Source: Limnothrix sp. CACIAM 69d (lineage in GTDB: Bacteria > Cyanobacteriota > Cyanobacteriia > CACIAM-69d). Taken from it: a stretch of DNA of 54,121 bases. A model generated the notes under the pieces. The model was given only the letters and a program-made list of their open reading frames with translations. It was not told the DNA's origin and did not search any database. A program made the position numbers and the translations under genes. This document shows, piece by piece, positions 35,501-44,084 of this stretch (positions are counted from its first letter, which is position 1; every line of letters starts with the position of its first letter). The stretch covers positions 1 through 54,121 of the forward strand of contig MKGP02000071.1 in NCBI GenBank assembly GCA_001913845.2. The letters run 5' to 3'.

Positions 35501-37178
35501 TTTGTTCAACAAATTCCTTGCGGCGATTGGGGTTGACGTAGAGATTTTGGGTGGCATTCAGGGCCAGCAGCAGCACATCGGGCCCGCTGTAGCCATAGAT
35601 GCGGGCCAAGGCCGGGTTCGCACTCAGGTAGCGACCATCGGGGGTGGTTTGAAAAATGCCCTCGATCGCGTTTTCAAAGATGCTGCGGTATTGGGCTTCG
35701 GCGGCGCAAACGGCCGACTGGGACACTTGCAGGCGATCGAGCGTGGCGTTCAAAATAGCCGCCAACTCCGACAATTCATCGGTTCCGGGCATCACCTCCA
35801 CCCGCTGAGTCGGGTTGCCGCTGGTGCCGATCGCGCTGACTTGTTCACTCAGCCGCATCAACCGTGCCAACACCAAGCGCTCCAGCAGCAGCAGGGTAAT
35901 GGCCCCAAAAATTAAGCCCCCCAACACCAACAGCACCAGCGTGTAGCGGAGGCTGATTAGCCCTCGGTTATAGATGGCGCGATCGAGTTCAACCCGCACT
36001 AACCAAGCTGGCTGTCCATACAAATCGTCCAATAGGGCATAGCTGGCCAGGCGATTATCGGAAAGGGTTTCGATCGCCACCGTTTCCGTGCCCAACAGCA
36101 GGGCCTTCACCGCTCGGTGGCGCAAAACCTCCGGGCCCTCAGTTCCCGAGTTCGATCGGGAATCATCGATGGCCGGGGGCATTGTCGCGGCGGAAATTCT
36201 GGCAACTTTGGGCGGCTGAGGCGATTGGGATTGGGAAGATTCGGGTTGGACAGATTCTGGGGGCGTAGCACTCAGCCGGGTTGATTGTGGTTGAGTTGGT
36301 TCAGTGGGCTGAGTCAGCGCTGATGGCTTTGATCGCTCAGGTTTCGATCGCTCAGGTGTTGAGGTAGCGGGTTGCGGTGTGGACTGTTGCGATGTGGCCT
36401 GTTGCGGTGTGGATTGTTGTGGCGCTGGCGTAACGTCAGGAGCCGATCGAGCAACGATCGGCAACTTGGCAAGGGCTGAAGGTAGCAAAGACCGGCGGCC
36501 GGGACTGGCCGGGAGCTTGGCCCAAGCACTCGAGGGTTGCACAATCCCATGCAAACTTTGCAGGCTCAGGTTGAGTTGAGTTAAGCGGCTGACCCGTTCA
36601 ATTTCCGGCCCAGCCAGAAACCGCCCCAGTAACAAGGTTCCGCGAATTGGCCCCTCCGCCTCACTGGTGACGATCGGGCGGGCCGCCACCATCATCGGCC
36701 CCTCGGGCAATTGCAACAGACCATGAACGGCGCTGGTGGTTGATGAGTGGGTGAGCAGTGGGCTGCCCGGTTGCAAGTGTTCCCAAAGGCTGCGGGGAAT
36801 CGGCACGCGCTGCCGACTTTCCAGGTTGTAGCCCTGTTGCAGGAGGGGCTTCCCCGATCGATCCAGCAAAATCAGAGCATTCAGCCGCAAGTAATCGAAG
36901 GTGCGATCGACAAAGTTCGATCGCTCATAGGCAGGATCATGGGTTTCCACAAAGCTATAGGTGGTGTCCCATTCGGAATAGTCCCGCGCTGTCGCATCCA
37001 GATCCGTGGCGTTGTCCATCAAGACGCTGATGGCCCGCTGCACATCGCGCTCCACCTCACGCCGCTCAAGCTGGCTATAGCCATCTAGCAGGAGGTTGGA
37101 GGATGTTGTGAACATCACCAAGTTTAAGCAGAGCAGCGCTAGTCCAACAATGACCAGCGTTTTGAGCCGTAATTTCAA
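32511..37178 (-). CDS. CHASE4-HAMP-3xPAS-2xGAF sensor histidine kinase
   Basis: A 1555-residue transmembrane sensor kinase. TM1 is residues 7-29. A periplasmic CHASE4 domain (SEWDTTYSFVE, about 35-210) is followed by a Pro/Gln/Ser-rich stretch (about 240-330) and TM2 (about 409-433), then HAMP. Three PAS domains follow (495-612, 620-728, 742-858); the first and third share SIFENAIEGI and DGRY. Two GAF domains lie at about 872-1035 and 1055-1210. The kinase core has the H-box His1257 (VAGIAHEINNP), N-box (NVISNAIDAL), G1 (IADNGNGM) and G2 (GQGTGLGLS). A roughly 60-residue insert separates the N and G1 boxes. No receiver domain or response-regulator gene is adjacent, so the output is unknown. 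The stop overlaps the permease gene end. Confidence 0.92.
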   Translation of the reverse strand: MKLRLKTLVIVGLALLCLNLVMFTTSSNLLLDGYSQLERREVERDVQRAISVLMDNATDLDATARDYSEWDTTYSFVETHDPAYERSNFVDRTFDYLRLNALILLDRSGKPLLQQGYNLESRQRVPIPRSLWEHLQPGSPLLTHSSTTSAVHGLLQLPEGPMMVAARPIVTSEAEGPIRGTLLLGRFLAGPEIERVSRLTQLNLSLQSLHGIVQPSSAWAKLPASPGRRSLLPSALAKLPIVARSAPDVTPAPQQSTPQQATSQQSTPQPATSTPERSKPERSKPSALTQPTEPTQPQSTRLSATPPESVQPESSQSQSPQPPKVARISAATMPPAIDDSRSNSGTEGPEVLRHRAVKALLLGTETVAIETLSDNRLASYALLDDLYGQPAWLVRVELDRAIYNRGLISLRYTLVLLVLGGLIFGAITLLLLERLVLARLMRLSEQVSAIGTSGNPTQRVEVMPGTDELSELAAILNATLDRLQVSQSAVCAAEAQYRSIFENAIEGIFQTTPDGRYLSANPALARIYGYSGPDVLLLALNATQNLYVNPNRRKEFVEQIRQKGSLANFESEVYRADGRRIWISESARAVYDEDGELLYYEGTVEDITERRRSEASLRTLKDRLEAILAAVPGTVSRVGRDLRYLEVNHHLAESFGRAPEEFIGQDIGFLGYGQEFREFVAEFFASPIQEATREVSRPVGDRIESYLVVAQKYNNDQAAFVLGIDITERKEAERAVREAEERFRSIFENAIEGIYQALPDGRYINANPAMARLYGYESPTALIEAFDRMGGPPYVQIDRARELLNMLETSGSVSGFESEVYRADGQHIWISENASALLDDAGRLVCYEGTVEDITDRKRAQETLMERSRLSILEAEVGVALCQRGELSEILQACAEMMAGQLDCNLARVWTVDLDPTYLTLQAQVNRNTNNALHLDIPLLDDALRDKISLSTPELSTVAAVARSRNPLFRSECALIPHQGRSRTEVHFAGFPLVVEDRLVGALALYRVEPFAEAVQDALGWLASAIAVGIDRAQARQELTTRREALLFQLAAQIRNSLDLDTVLESAVQGIRNLLDTDRCLFAWYITDAGGGIPAWDVVNESRTPAVPSALGPYHHIHASYFLQQLMWSKCVRADDVSRLDNPTLRQMMEDRGYRSLLALPVQTRSGAIGVIECGQSAQVRTWSEREVELLRAVTDQLSTAIDQAELYAKAQVTAVQAQDQAKRLSAALQELKTAQTQLIQNEKMSSLGQMVAGIAHEINNPTTFIHGNLTYARRYTQELLSLIQHYRDSYPVPTEAVANFSRDIDVDFLCDDLPKTLQSMQLGAERIRQIVASLRNFSRLDQAEMKPVNIHEGIENTLLILQHRFKANSNFPGIEVEKHYGDLPLVVCYAGQLNQVFMNVISNAIDALEDRYGRSRNLRAQALRSAQVEEASLVAGSSNNSKVWINDNLEDRPIATSLVMPRLTITTELMIGERVRILIADNGNGMSDEVRSKLFDPFFTTKPVGQGTGLGLSISYQIVVEKHRGTLDCRPAEGGGTEFLIEIPIEQPEWNEST

Positions 37179-37952
37179 ATTTGCTACCTCCTACTCAAAC
37201 CCCTGGATGCGTCCCTGAATGACCGGCCCGAATTTGGGTTTGGGTCTTGGCCGCGATCGGGCGATGTGTCTCTGTGCCTTGATGGGAACCGTCACAGATT
37301 GTCCGTCACAGATTGTCTGTTGCGGATTGTCCGCTGGAAACCATCTGTTGCCGACTGTCGATCGCAGGCTACCCATTGAAAACCGTCTGTTGCAGACTGT
37401 CTATCGCAGGCTACCCATCGCAGACAAGCCATCACAGACAAATCATTGACGAGCTGCCTCGCGCTGGCCGACTCGGCTGGGCAGTGTCTGAATGATGGTG
37501 ACCCATGGGGGCTGCCGTTTCTTGTTTCAGCGATCGCAGCCCAAAGTCGGGACTGAAATCGAGTAGCGCCCTATTCCCTATTCTGGATCGAATTGATCAA
37601 ATCTTAAGGAGATTGGATCCCAGCGGGGGCCACCCTGAGTCTAAATAACCGCCTAATCGCACCCTAACCAATCCCTGACGAAGCGTTTTGATTAAATGAG
37701 GCTCGTCTGCGATTTTGATGCACCGATGGGATGGGTCTTGGGGGGTAGCACCCCAGAACTGTCGAGCTGCCAACTCCAATGGCTAGCCTAATCCAATCGT
37801 CGAACAGCCGTTGGTCATTTTAGCGACTTGTGGATGGACACGTTGTCATAAAACAAACAGGTTGAGGAGTTCAAGTCAGAAATTCCAGGGTGGGAATGTG
37901 GGGCGATCGCTGTTGCGGAGTTTACAGTCCCCCTCTAGTCCTCAGACTTTTG
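37179..37952. other. spacer upstream of the sensor kinase
   Basis: About 770 bases without a recognisable gene. Part of it (about 37290-37445) is made of degenerate TCTGTTGC/GACTGTC repeats, including a 42-bp tandem pair (see separate entry). The frame at 37219-37449 translates through this repeat and is not protein-like. Confidence 0.4.
37328..37420. repeat. 42-bp imperfect tandem repeat
   Basis: Two successive units of about 42 bases share ACC(A/G)TCTGTTGC(C/A)GACTGTC(G/T)AT followed by CGCAGGCTACCCAT. Degenerate related fragments (GATTGTCCGTCACAGATTGT) precede and follow. The unit length is a multiple of three, so frames run through it, but the translations look non-coding. Confidence 0.65.
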
Positions 37953-39074
37953 CTAAGTCTCAAGGGCGGCGCTAATGGCCTGGGCGATGGTTTCATTGCC
38001 ATCCAAGGTAAACCGCTGGCCGGGCTGGGAAGGCGTGGGCGCTGCCTGTAAAAAAGACCAATCTCCTTCAAAAAATTCAGTCGGTTGCAAAATTTGGTGG
38101 GAGGCTTGGGTTTGAATTTGGTCTAACAGGATGGGGGCTTCGGCAAATCCGTCGCGGGTGAGGGTCGCCACGGTTGGGCCTGTGCGGCAGGCCTCGGCAA
38201 AGGTTCCGTAGCCGGGTTTGGAAACGATGCGCCCACAAAGGGGCATGAAGTCCACGGGCCGAAAGGGGCGATCGCTCGCGTGGTGTTCGATCGGGTCGAG
38301 CACTTGGTACAGGTTGGGCAAGTCCGGGGCCGATCGGTCAAAGGTGATGAAGAGCCAGTCGGGAAATTGCCGCAGCCGTTCGTAGGGAATTTTTTGCAAT
38401 CCCAGGCCGCCAAAGGTGAGCAAAACGGTGCGATCGCGCGGGATATCTGGTAAACCCAACTTATCGCGCAATTCTGCCGCGCCGTAGCGGGGTGCGCCGC
38501 CCGTTAAGCCCACATCGGTTTGCTGGGGAAAGCTGGCCATGGGTTCGTGAAACGGCAACCGAAAGAGGCGATCGCACCGATGGAAGCGATCGGCAATCCA
38601 GTCCGCCTCTTGCTCAAATTCGCCACCCCAATCTCGGTAAATGAAATCCCAGCCGAAGTTACCGACCGCCCAGCAGGGCAGACCCGCCGCTTGGGCAATG
38701 TCGATCGCCAGGGGGGGCAAGTCGGCCAAAACCAAAGCCACACGCCCATTTTTGACAGACATTTGCCGGATGAAGTCCACCTCCGCCGCCACAATGGCCG
38801 CTGCCCGCGATCGCAGAGCCTGGAGTTGCTCCAGAGTCGTTTGCCGGTCAATTTGCAAACTATCTTGCTGCACCACACCCACATCCAGCGCCCTGGGCCG
38901 GTAAAGAAATTCACCGCTGATATAGGAGCCGAGGAGCCAACGGGGGGCGGTGGTGACCAAAATCGGCAACAGGTCGGGCCGCAGCCGTTGCAGGGTATCA
39001 ACTAGGGCAGCCGCTCGGGTGGCATGGCCAAATCCATGGGCAGTAATGGCAACGTAAAGAATGGGACGGGTCAT
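37953..39074 (-). CDS. MurG-like glycosyltransferase-family protein
   Basis: A 373-residue GT-B-fold protein. It opens with YVAITAHGFGHATRAAALVD, a glycine-rich loop as in MurG/MGT-type enzymes and the N-terminal domain of plant arabinokinase. The C-terminal donor half shows VLLTFGGLGLQKIP, FITFDRS, FMPLCGRIVSKPGYGTFAEA and RDGFAEAPILLDQI. SKPGYGT is the usual UDP-sugar-binding segment. Neither substrate is evident. The gene is 30 bases after the dienelactone-hydrolase-like gene on the same strand, so the two are probably co-transcribed. Confidence 0.75.
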   Translation of the reverse strand: MTRPILYVAITAHGFGHATRAAALVDTLQRLRPDLLPILVTTAPRWLLGSYISGEFLYRPRALDVGVVQQDSLQIDRQTTLEQLQALRSRAAAIVAAEVDFIRQMSVKNGRVALVLADLPPLAIDIAQAAGLPCWAVGNFGWDFIYRDWGGEFEQEADWIADRFHRCDRLFRLPFHEPMASFPQQTDVGLTGGAPRYGAAELRDKLGLPDIPRDRTVLLTFGGLGLQKIPYERLRQFPDWLFITFDRSAPDLPNLYQVLDPIEHHASDRPFRPVDFMPLCGRIVSKPGYGTFAEACRTGPTVATLTRDGFAEAPILLDQIQTQASHQILQPTEFFEGDWSFLQAAPTPSQPGQRFTLDGNETIAQAISAALET

Positions 39075-39104
39075 GCGGCTGGGGGGTGGGCCATGAAATC
39101 CGGT

Positions 39105-39851
39105 CTAGAGGTCTCGAAACAGGGTTTGCACTTTTTCCCAGGCATCGGCGGCGGCCGCTGGATGGTAGCTCGATCGACGATCGCAGAAGAATCCATGGTC
39201 TGCGTCGCGGTAACGGAAGATGCGGAAGTTGCGCCCGTGGGTCACGAGGGCCGCCTCTAGGCGATCGAGCTGGTCAATGGGAATCAGCGGATCGGCCAAG
39301 CCTGCGAAAAACCAGAGCTTACCGTGGATTTGGGAAGTGCGGGTGACGGTTGGCTCGCCGCCCCCGGGGCAGAAGGTAGTGATCCCTGCGCCATAGAACG
39401 CAGCGGTGACGGCGACTTGGGGCAGGGTGGCCGCCAAGTAGGCCACATGGCCCCCAAAACAAAAGCCGATGCAGCCCACGGCTCCGGCTTTGGCGTTGGG
39501 TTGTTTTTGGGCAACGGCGATCGCGGCTTGGATATCTGCCAGCAGTTGATCCGCCTTGGTTAAATCCTTGTGTTGTCGGCCGAGGGCGAGATCTTCGGCG
39601 CTGTAGCCCACGGCAAAACCCGGAGCGGTGCGCTGAAACAAGGCGGGGGCGATCGCCACATAACCACATCCTGCCAGGCGATCGCACAGATCTCGAATGT
39701 GGTCATTCACCCCAAACACTTCTTGAAGAACCACGATCACCGGATAGGAACCGGCGGCCCGAGGGCGTGCTAGGTAGCCCTGGAGGTCAATTCCTAGGCC
39801 AGGCTCCTGGGCGGGAATGATGGTGACTTCGTGGCAAATTTCAAGAACCAT
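39105..39851 (-). CDS. dienelactone hydrolase family protein
   Basis: An alpha/beta hydrolase of 248 residues. The nucleophile elbow is G-F-C-F-G-G (catalytic Cys, as in DLH), the acid is in LADPLIP and the His in DADHGFFCD, giving a Cys-Asp-His triad. VIVVLQEVFGVNDHIRDLCDR near the N-terminus is typical (oxyanion-hole and active-site Glu region). Family members act on dienelactones or related small esters. In cyanobacteria they are common and their natural substrates are mostly unknown. It probably forms an operon with the following GT-B gene and lies 109 bases downstream of a GT4 gene. Confidence 0.88.
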   Translation of the reverse strand: MVLEICHEVTIIPAQEPGLGIDLQGYLARPRAAGSYPVIVVLQEVFGVNDHIRDLCDRLAGCGYVAIAPALFQRTAPGFAVGYSAEDLALGRQHKDLTKADQLLADIQAAIAVAQKQPNAKAGAVGCIGFCFGGHVAYLAATLPQVAVTAAFYGAGITTFCPGGGEPTVTRTSQIHGKLWFFAGLADPLIPIDQLDRLEAALVTHGRNFRIFRYRDADHGFFCDRRSSYHPAAAADAWEKVQTLFRDL

Positions 39852-39960
39852 AGGCGCAACCTGGCAACGGAGTCATTACATCGCCGCGATCGTCTGCGAT
39901 TGTTACTGCGATCGGGACTGCGATGAACTTCCGCGAACTTCCATGAACTTCCGTTTCAGT

Positions 39961-41145
39961 CTACCGGGTTCGGCGAATTTCGCCGTAAGCGGCGATTAAT
40001 TGCTGGGCAATGGCTGACCAACTGTAGCGATCGCCCGCACAGTGTCGGGCATTCTGGCCGCGTTGTTGCCGTTCGGTGGGTTGGGTCAAGGCCTCGCGCA
40101 CGGCTCCGGCAAAGGAAGATACGTCGCAAGTGCAGACCCAGCCCGATCGGGTGTCGGCCACGTCGGGCCAAATATGCACCTGGTCGGAAATCACCACCGG
40201 GACTCCGGCGGCCATCGCTTCAGCCACCGCAATCCCAAAGTTTTCGTAGTATGACGGCAACACAAACAGATCGGCTTGGGCCAGGAGCGATCGTTTCTGT
40301 TCTCCGGTCACGAAACCCACAATTTCCGTGCGATCGCTCAGGTGCGATCGGTTCAAATAGTCTGAAATCGATTGTTCATAGTCTGGATCCTGCACATTGG
40401 CCCCCGCCAACACAAACCGAAAGGGCAGCCCCGACACGGCCAACGTTTCCAGCGCCGGAATCACAATATCCAGTCCTTTTTTGCGATCGAGCCGTGACAT
40501 AAACAGCACCATCGGCCCCGCTTCCTTGGCCGGTTGCGCCATGGGTTGCTCACGGAGTGGCGGCAATGGAACCCCCAAGGGAATCACCCAATCACGGGAA
40601 ATGGCCCCAAACCGTTCAGAGATTTTGCACTCCTCCGCACTGGTGAAGTGAACAGCGGCGGCCTTGGCTAAATTTCGCCGCTCCAGCAGCCGTCCATACC
40701 ACCATTTCAACTTTGCCTTTTTCCGCAAATCCAGCGGATCCAGCGTGCCCAGGGGCCGCAGCACGTAGGGCAACTTGCGCCACCGACAGACGATCGCCGC
40801 CATGGTGCTGATGGGCGAAAACAGGGCATGGATGTGGGCCACGTCGTATTCCGGGGCGTGCCGCCAGAGCCACCACAGCAGCCCGATCGAGAACTTATAG
40901 CGTCGCCAGGGGGCACAGCGAAAGTAATAAATCCTGTAGTCCTTTTCCGACACGGGCTGGGCGATCGGCACATCCAACGGAGCCTGCCCCGCGTCCCCGT
41001 TGCTGTCGGTGGTTAGCAGCGTCACCTGGGCCCCCGCCGCGCCCAGGGCCTGACTTAGCCCCAACACCATCTGGCTCGGCCCGCCATAGACCAAGGACAC
41101 GGATGGCACAATTTGCAACAGGCGCAAGGGGCGTGATTCGGTCAT
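39961..41145 (-). CDS. family 4 glycosyltransferase
   Basis: A 394-residue GT4 enzyme. The acceptor half starts LRLLQIVPSVSLVYGGPSQM; AHIHALFSPISTMAA follows. The donor half has VLFMSRLDRKKGLDIVIPAL, FVLAGANVQDP, and the nucleotide-sugar site with the E-x7-E motif: SYYENFGIAVAEAMAAGVPVV. Enzymes of this group build exopolysaccharides and O-antigen-type chains. It may act on the same polymer class as the sugar transferase at 11.0 kb, but the genes are 28 kb apart and the link is conjecture. No other polysaccharide cluster genes flank it. Confidence 0.88.
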   Translation of the reverse strand: MTESRPLRLLQIVPSVSLVYGGPSQMVLGLSQALGAAGAQVTLLTTDSNGDAGQAPLDVPIAQPVSEKDYRIYYFRCAPWRRYKFSIGLLWWLWRHAPEYDVAHIHALFSPISTMAAIVCRWRKLPYVLRPLGTLDPLDLRKKAKLKWWYGRLLERRNLAKAAAVHFTSAEECKISERFGAISRDWVIPLGVPLPPLREQPMAQPAKEAGPMVLFMSRLDRKKGLDIVIPALETLAVSGLPFRFVLAGANVQDPDYEQSISDYLNRSHLSDRTEIVGFVTGEQKRSLLAQADLFVLPSYYENFGIAVAEAMAAGVPVVISDQVHIWPDVADTRSGWVCTCDVSSFAGAVREALTQPTERQQRGQNARHCAGDRYSWSAIAQQLIAAYGEIRRTR

Positions 41146-42051
41146 GAGAGGCGGACTCCAGCAAGAGGCGATTAGAGCGGGGGGATGAATGCGATCGCCG
41201 GGGTTGCACGGCCTGGGTGCGTCGGGCCCGTGGATTAACGATCCCGAATGATCCCGATCGAAGGGGGCATCTGGATCATGATGATCTCAATCATTCATCC
41301 AGTTCTTTACCCGTGTTTAGCACCTGTTTTCAGCAAGATTGACCAAAACCGGGTTTTCCAACCCTAGCCTACCGAAGTCCAACCGGGGGCGGGCACTGGC
41401 AATCGGCCGTCCAGACCGATGATCGTGTTGCGGTTCTTAATCAGTCATTGATGCCGGCATTGATGCCGCAAATACCCCACAGTCTATTCAATTGCCGCTT
41501 GGCGTTCGATGAATGTGATGGCAATCAGACCTATTTCAACCCCATTCGTAGCCTAGATAACTGATCTAAACTGTGGTTAATGACATCTTCGTCAAGATTC
41601 TCTAAAAGTCAGCGATTCAAATCAGTTTCCATGGCTCAGTTTTCATGGCTCAGTTGCTGATACTAACGGCACAATTTGGCCACAAGATGGGTGTGTGCCA
41701 AGGGCAAGGCTGAAACCCCCTGAAAACTGCTGATCTTTGCTTCCTTGACCCACTTCGATCGCCCCTGGGTCACCCTGAACAGTTGGTGAGCAGGAGTTTT
41801 TACTCACCACTTTCTTAAAAAATGCTGCGTAATAAGACCGAATATGCTGACAAAGTTACCTTCGTTGATGTAACACTTTGAGTCAGCATGATGACACAGG
41901 CAAAATAACGAACGATTCCCCCCATAACTTCGCTGCAACTCAGCAAAAATCACTAAGTAAAAATACACATTGCCCATTTTGAATGGGGCATTTTGATTCT
42001 GATTCTGTTGATCATGCGGGCTAGCTGGCAAGTCATTTTGAGGCGTAAGCC
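41146..42051. other. large spacer upstream of the DUF4278-type gene
   Basis: About 900 bases without a convincing gene. A hairpin at 41784-41809 (TGGTGAG/CTCACCA, 12-base loop) followed by CTTTCTT may be a terminator. Short tandem duplications occur: ATTGATGCCGGC twice near 41447-41470 and CATGGCTCAGTT twice near 41629-41656. The minus-strand frame at 41804-42316 is a shadow of the next gene. Confidence 0.35.
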
Positions 42052-42573
42052 ATGTCTCTTGGGTTTTTGGTGCCGACTTTGATCTGTGTGGCTGCGGTTT
42101 ATCTGGCTCCACGATGGCAGGATGAACCGTCGCTGATTCTGAATGGTGTGGCAATTTTGAGCTTTCTGGTGGCCTTGGTTTTGGCTCCCTGGGAAGTTCA
42201 GGTGTTGCTGTTGCTGTCGGTGTGGTGGGTGGCGCGGTATGGTCTGCGGTCTCCGGAGCCGGTGGAGGTGCTGGAGTCGGAGGCCTTGGGCGATCGGGCG
42301 GAGTCGGCGGATTCATCGGTGGTGGCTGATGAGGCGGAATTAACGGCGGTTAATGCGGCGGCCCAGGCAGCGAATGATTCGATTTTGGGGCATCCCCATT
42401 TGGCGGTGACCGATCGGGTATATCGCGGGGTGATTTGGCATATGCCCGATCGCGGAGGGCTGAGAATGCCGAAAAAACGGCAAGAGTCCCCATCCGAAAC
42501 CACAGAAGCCACAGAAGCCAACCAAACGATCGAGCTGAAATATCGCGGGGCCACGTTCCGCCGCCAGGTTTGA
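42052..42573 (+). CDS. membrane protein with DUF4278-like tail
   Basis: A 173-residue protein. Residues 1-65 contain two or three hydrophobic helices (LGFLVPTLICVAAVYLAP; ILNGVAILSFLVALVLAPW; VQVLLLLSVWWVARYGL). An acidic region (80-110) and a C-terminal segment with VYRGVIW...ELKYRGATF follow; the two YRG motifs match the short DUF4278 repeat common in cyanobacterial proteins. Function is unknown. GAGG sits eight bases before the ATG. The gene precedes ruvB by 132 bases and may share its transcript. Its stop codon lies in a 12-bp tandem repeat. Confidence 0.7.
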   Translation: MSLGFLVPTLICVAAVYLAPRWQDEPSLILNGVAILSFLVALVLAPWEVQVLLLLSVWWVARYGLRSPEPVEVLESEALGDRAESADSSVVADEAELTAVNAAAQAANDSILGHPHLAVTDRVYRGVIWHMPDRGGLRMPKKRQESPSETTEATEANQTIELKYRGATFRRQV

Positions 42574-42609
42574 CCCAAGGTTTAACCCGAGGCTTAACCC
42601 AAGGTCTAA
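42568..42609. repeat. 12-bp tandem repeat at a gene end
   Basis: Successive units GGTTTGACCCAA, GGTTTAACCCGA and GGCTTAACCCAA, plus a partial fourth, begin at the stop codon (TGA 42571-42573) of the DUF4278-type gene. Slippage here could move the stop or change the gene's 3' end. Confidence 0.75.
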
Positions 42610-42705
42610 CTGCTGCTGGACTCAAGCTGGCAGTTCCCCTCAAATTCCACTGAGGTTTGTCATTTCGATTTTGGCCGAGCGGATGCCATTGCTAATATCA
42701 ACGGC

Positions 42706-43887
42706 ATGGCGATTATTTCTTCCAAGTCAACCGGTGGCGGCAACCCCGATCCCCAGCCTCCCCGCAAGCCAGCTCGGCGATCAAATTCCCCGCGATCGCC
42801 TGTTTCGCCGTCGCTGTTGGATCCGGCGGCCACGCCCGAGGAAGCTCACCAAGATGCGGCCAAGCCCGCTAACCAGTCTCCTCAGGGCGATCGGCCCGAT
42901 GAGCGGGTACGCCCCCAACGGCTGGCGGACTATGTGGGTCAGCAGGATTTGAAAGACGTGCTGACCATTGCGATTCAAGCGGCCCAGGGTCGCCGGGAGC
43001 CGCTGGATCACCTGTTGCTCTATGGGCCGCCAGGCCTGGGCAAAACCACGATGGCGCTGATTCTGGCCGGCGAGATGGGTGTGTCTTGCAAAATCACGAC
43101 CGCCCCGGCCCTGGAGCGCCCTCGGGATATTGCCGGGTTGCTGGTGAATTTGCAGCCGGGGGATTTGTTGTTTGTGGATGAAATTCACCGGTTGCCCCGG
43201 GTCACTGAAGAAATTCTGTATCCAGCAATGGAAGATTTTCGGCTGGATGTGACGGTGGGCAAGGGTCAGAGCGCCCGCACTCGATCGATCCCGTTGCCCA
43301 AGTTCACCCTGGTGGGTGCAACAACCCAGGTGGGGGCCCTCAGTTCGCCCCTGCGTGATCGCTTTGGTCTGATCCAGCGGTTGCGGTTCTATGAACCCGA
43401 AGAGCTGGCCCGGATTGTGTTGCGGACGGCGACAATTTTGCAGGTGGCGATCGAGCCGGATGGGGCCGCAGAAATTGCCCGGCGATCGCGTGGAACCCCC
43501 CGGATTGCCAATCGCCTGTTGCGGCGGGTGCGGGACTACGCACAGGTGAAAGGGGCAGAAACCCAGGGCAAAACAACCATTGACGGGGCGATCGCGGCGG
43601 CGGCCTTGGAGCTGTTCAATGTGGATCCTCGGGGGCTGGATTGGACCGATCGCCGACTGCTAAGCGCCATCATTGAGCAGTTCAACGGCGGCCCCGTGGG
43701 TTTGGAAACCTTGGCGGCCGCCACCGGAGAAGATGCCCAGACGATCGAAGAGGTCTATGAACCTTATCTGATGCAGATTGGCTACCTTCAGCGCACCCCT
43801 CGCGGCCGCGTTGCCACCCCCGCCGCTTGGCAACACCTGGGCTACTCTAAATTTCTCCCCACGTCTCTTGACTCTCTAGTGGACTAG
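42706..43887 (+). CDS. ruvB: Holliday junction helicase RuvB
   Basis: RuvB is the AAA+ motor that drives branch migration with Ruv[15 protein letters not shown] opens the core, Walker A is [10 protein letters not shown], Walker [10 protein letters not shown], sensor 1 [20 protein letters not shown], and the sensor-2 Arg lies in [20 protein letters not shown]. The winged-helix C-terminus ([26 protein letters not shown]) is complete. About 65 residues of Pro/Ser/Arg-rich sequence precede the core, longer than in E. coli, as often seen in cyanobacteria; an internal start is possible. No ruvA or ruvC is adjacent. Confidence 0.95.
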   Translation: MAIISSKSTGGGNPDPQPPRKPARRSNSPRSPVSPSLLDPAATPEEAHQDAAKPANQSPQGDRPDERVRPQRLADYVGQQDLKDVLTIAIQAAQGRREPLDHLLLYGPPGLGKTTMALILAGEMGVSCKITTAPALERPRDIAGLLVNLQPGDLLFVDEIHRLPRVTEEILYPAMEDFRLDVTVGKGQSARTRSIPLPKFTLVGATTQVGALSSPLRDRFGLIQRLRFYEPEELARIVLRTATILQVAIEPDGAAEIARRSRGTPRIANRLLRRVRDYAQVKGAETQGKTTIDGAIAAAALELFNVDPRGLDWTDRRLLSAIIEQFNGGPVGLETLAAATGEDAQTIEEVYEPYLMQIGYLQRTPRGRVATPAAWQHLGYSKFLPTSLDSLVD

Positions 43888-44084
43888 AGAATAGAAAATG
43901 GGCTTGCTGCCCAGCCCTAGATCCCAAGATCCTGTCAGTACAATCTTGTGGGCAGCTTTTTTCAGTCTTTTTAATCGTTTCGATCGGCTAGCTCCCAACG
44001 CTACAGGTAGACCCTCTGGGCTGACCTAGCTGATCGCAGGCGTAATCGTATCCTCAAAACGCCCCACCGCAGTGTTGGCAGCCG

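Noticed and set aside
41804..42316. 170-codon minus-strand frame with a Pro-rich N-terminal half
   Set aside because: Most of it lies antisense to the DUF4278-type membrane protein gene, which has helices, YRG motifs and a ribosome binding site; the Pro-rich translation is the usual shadow of Gly/Val/Ala-rich coding.
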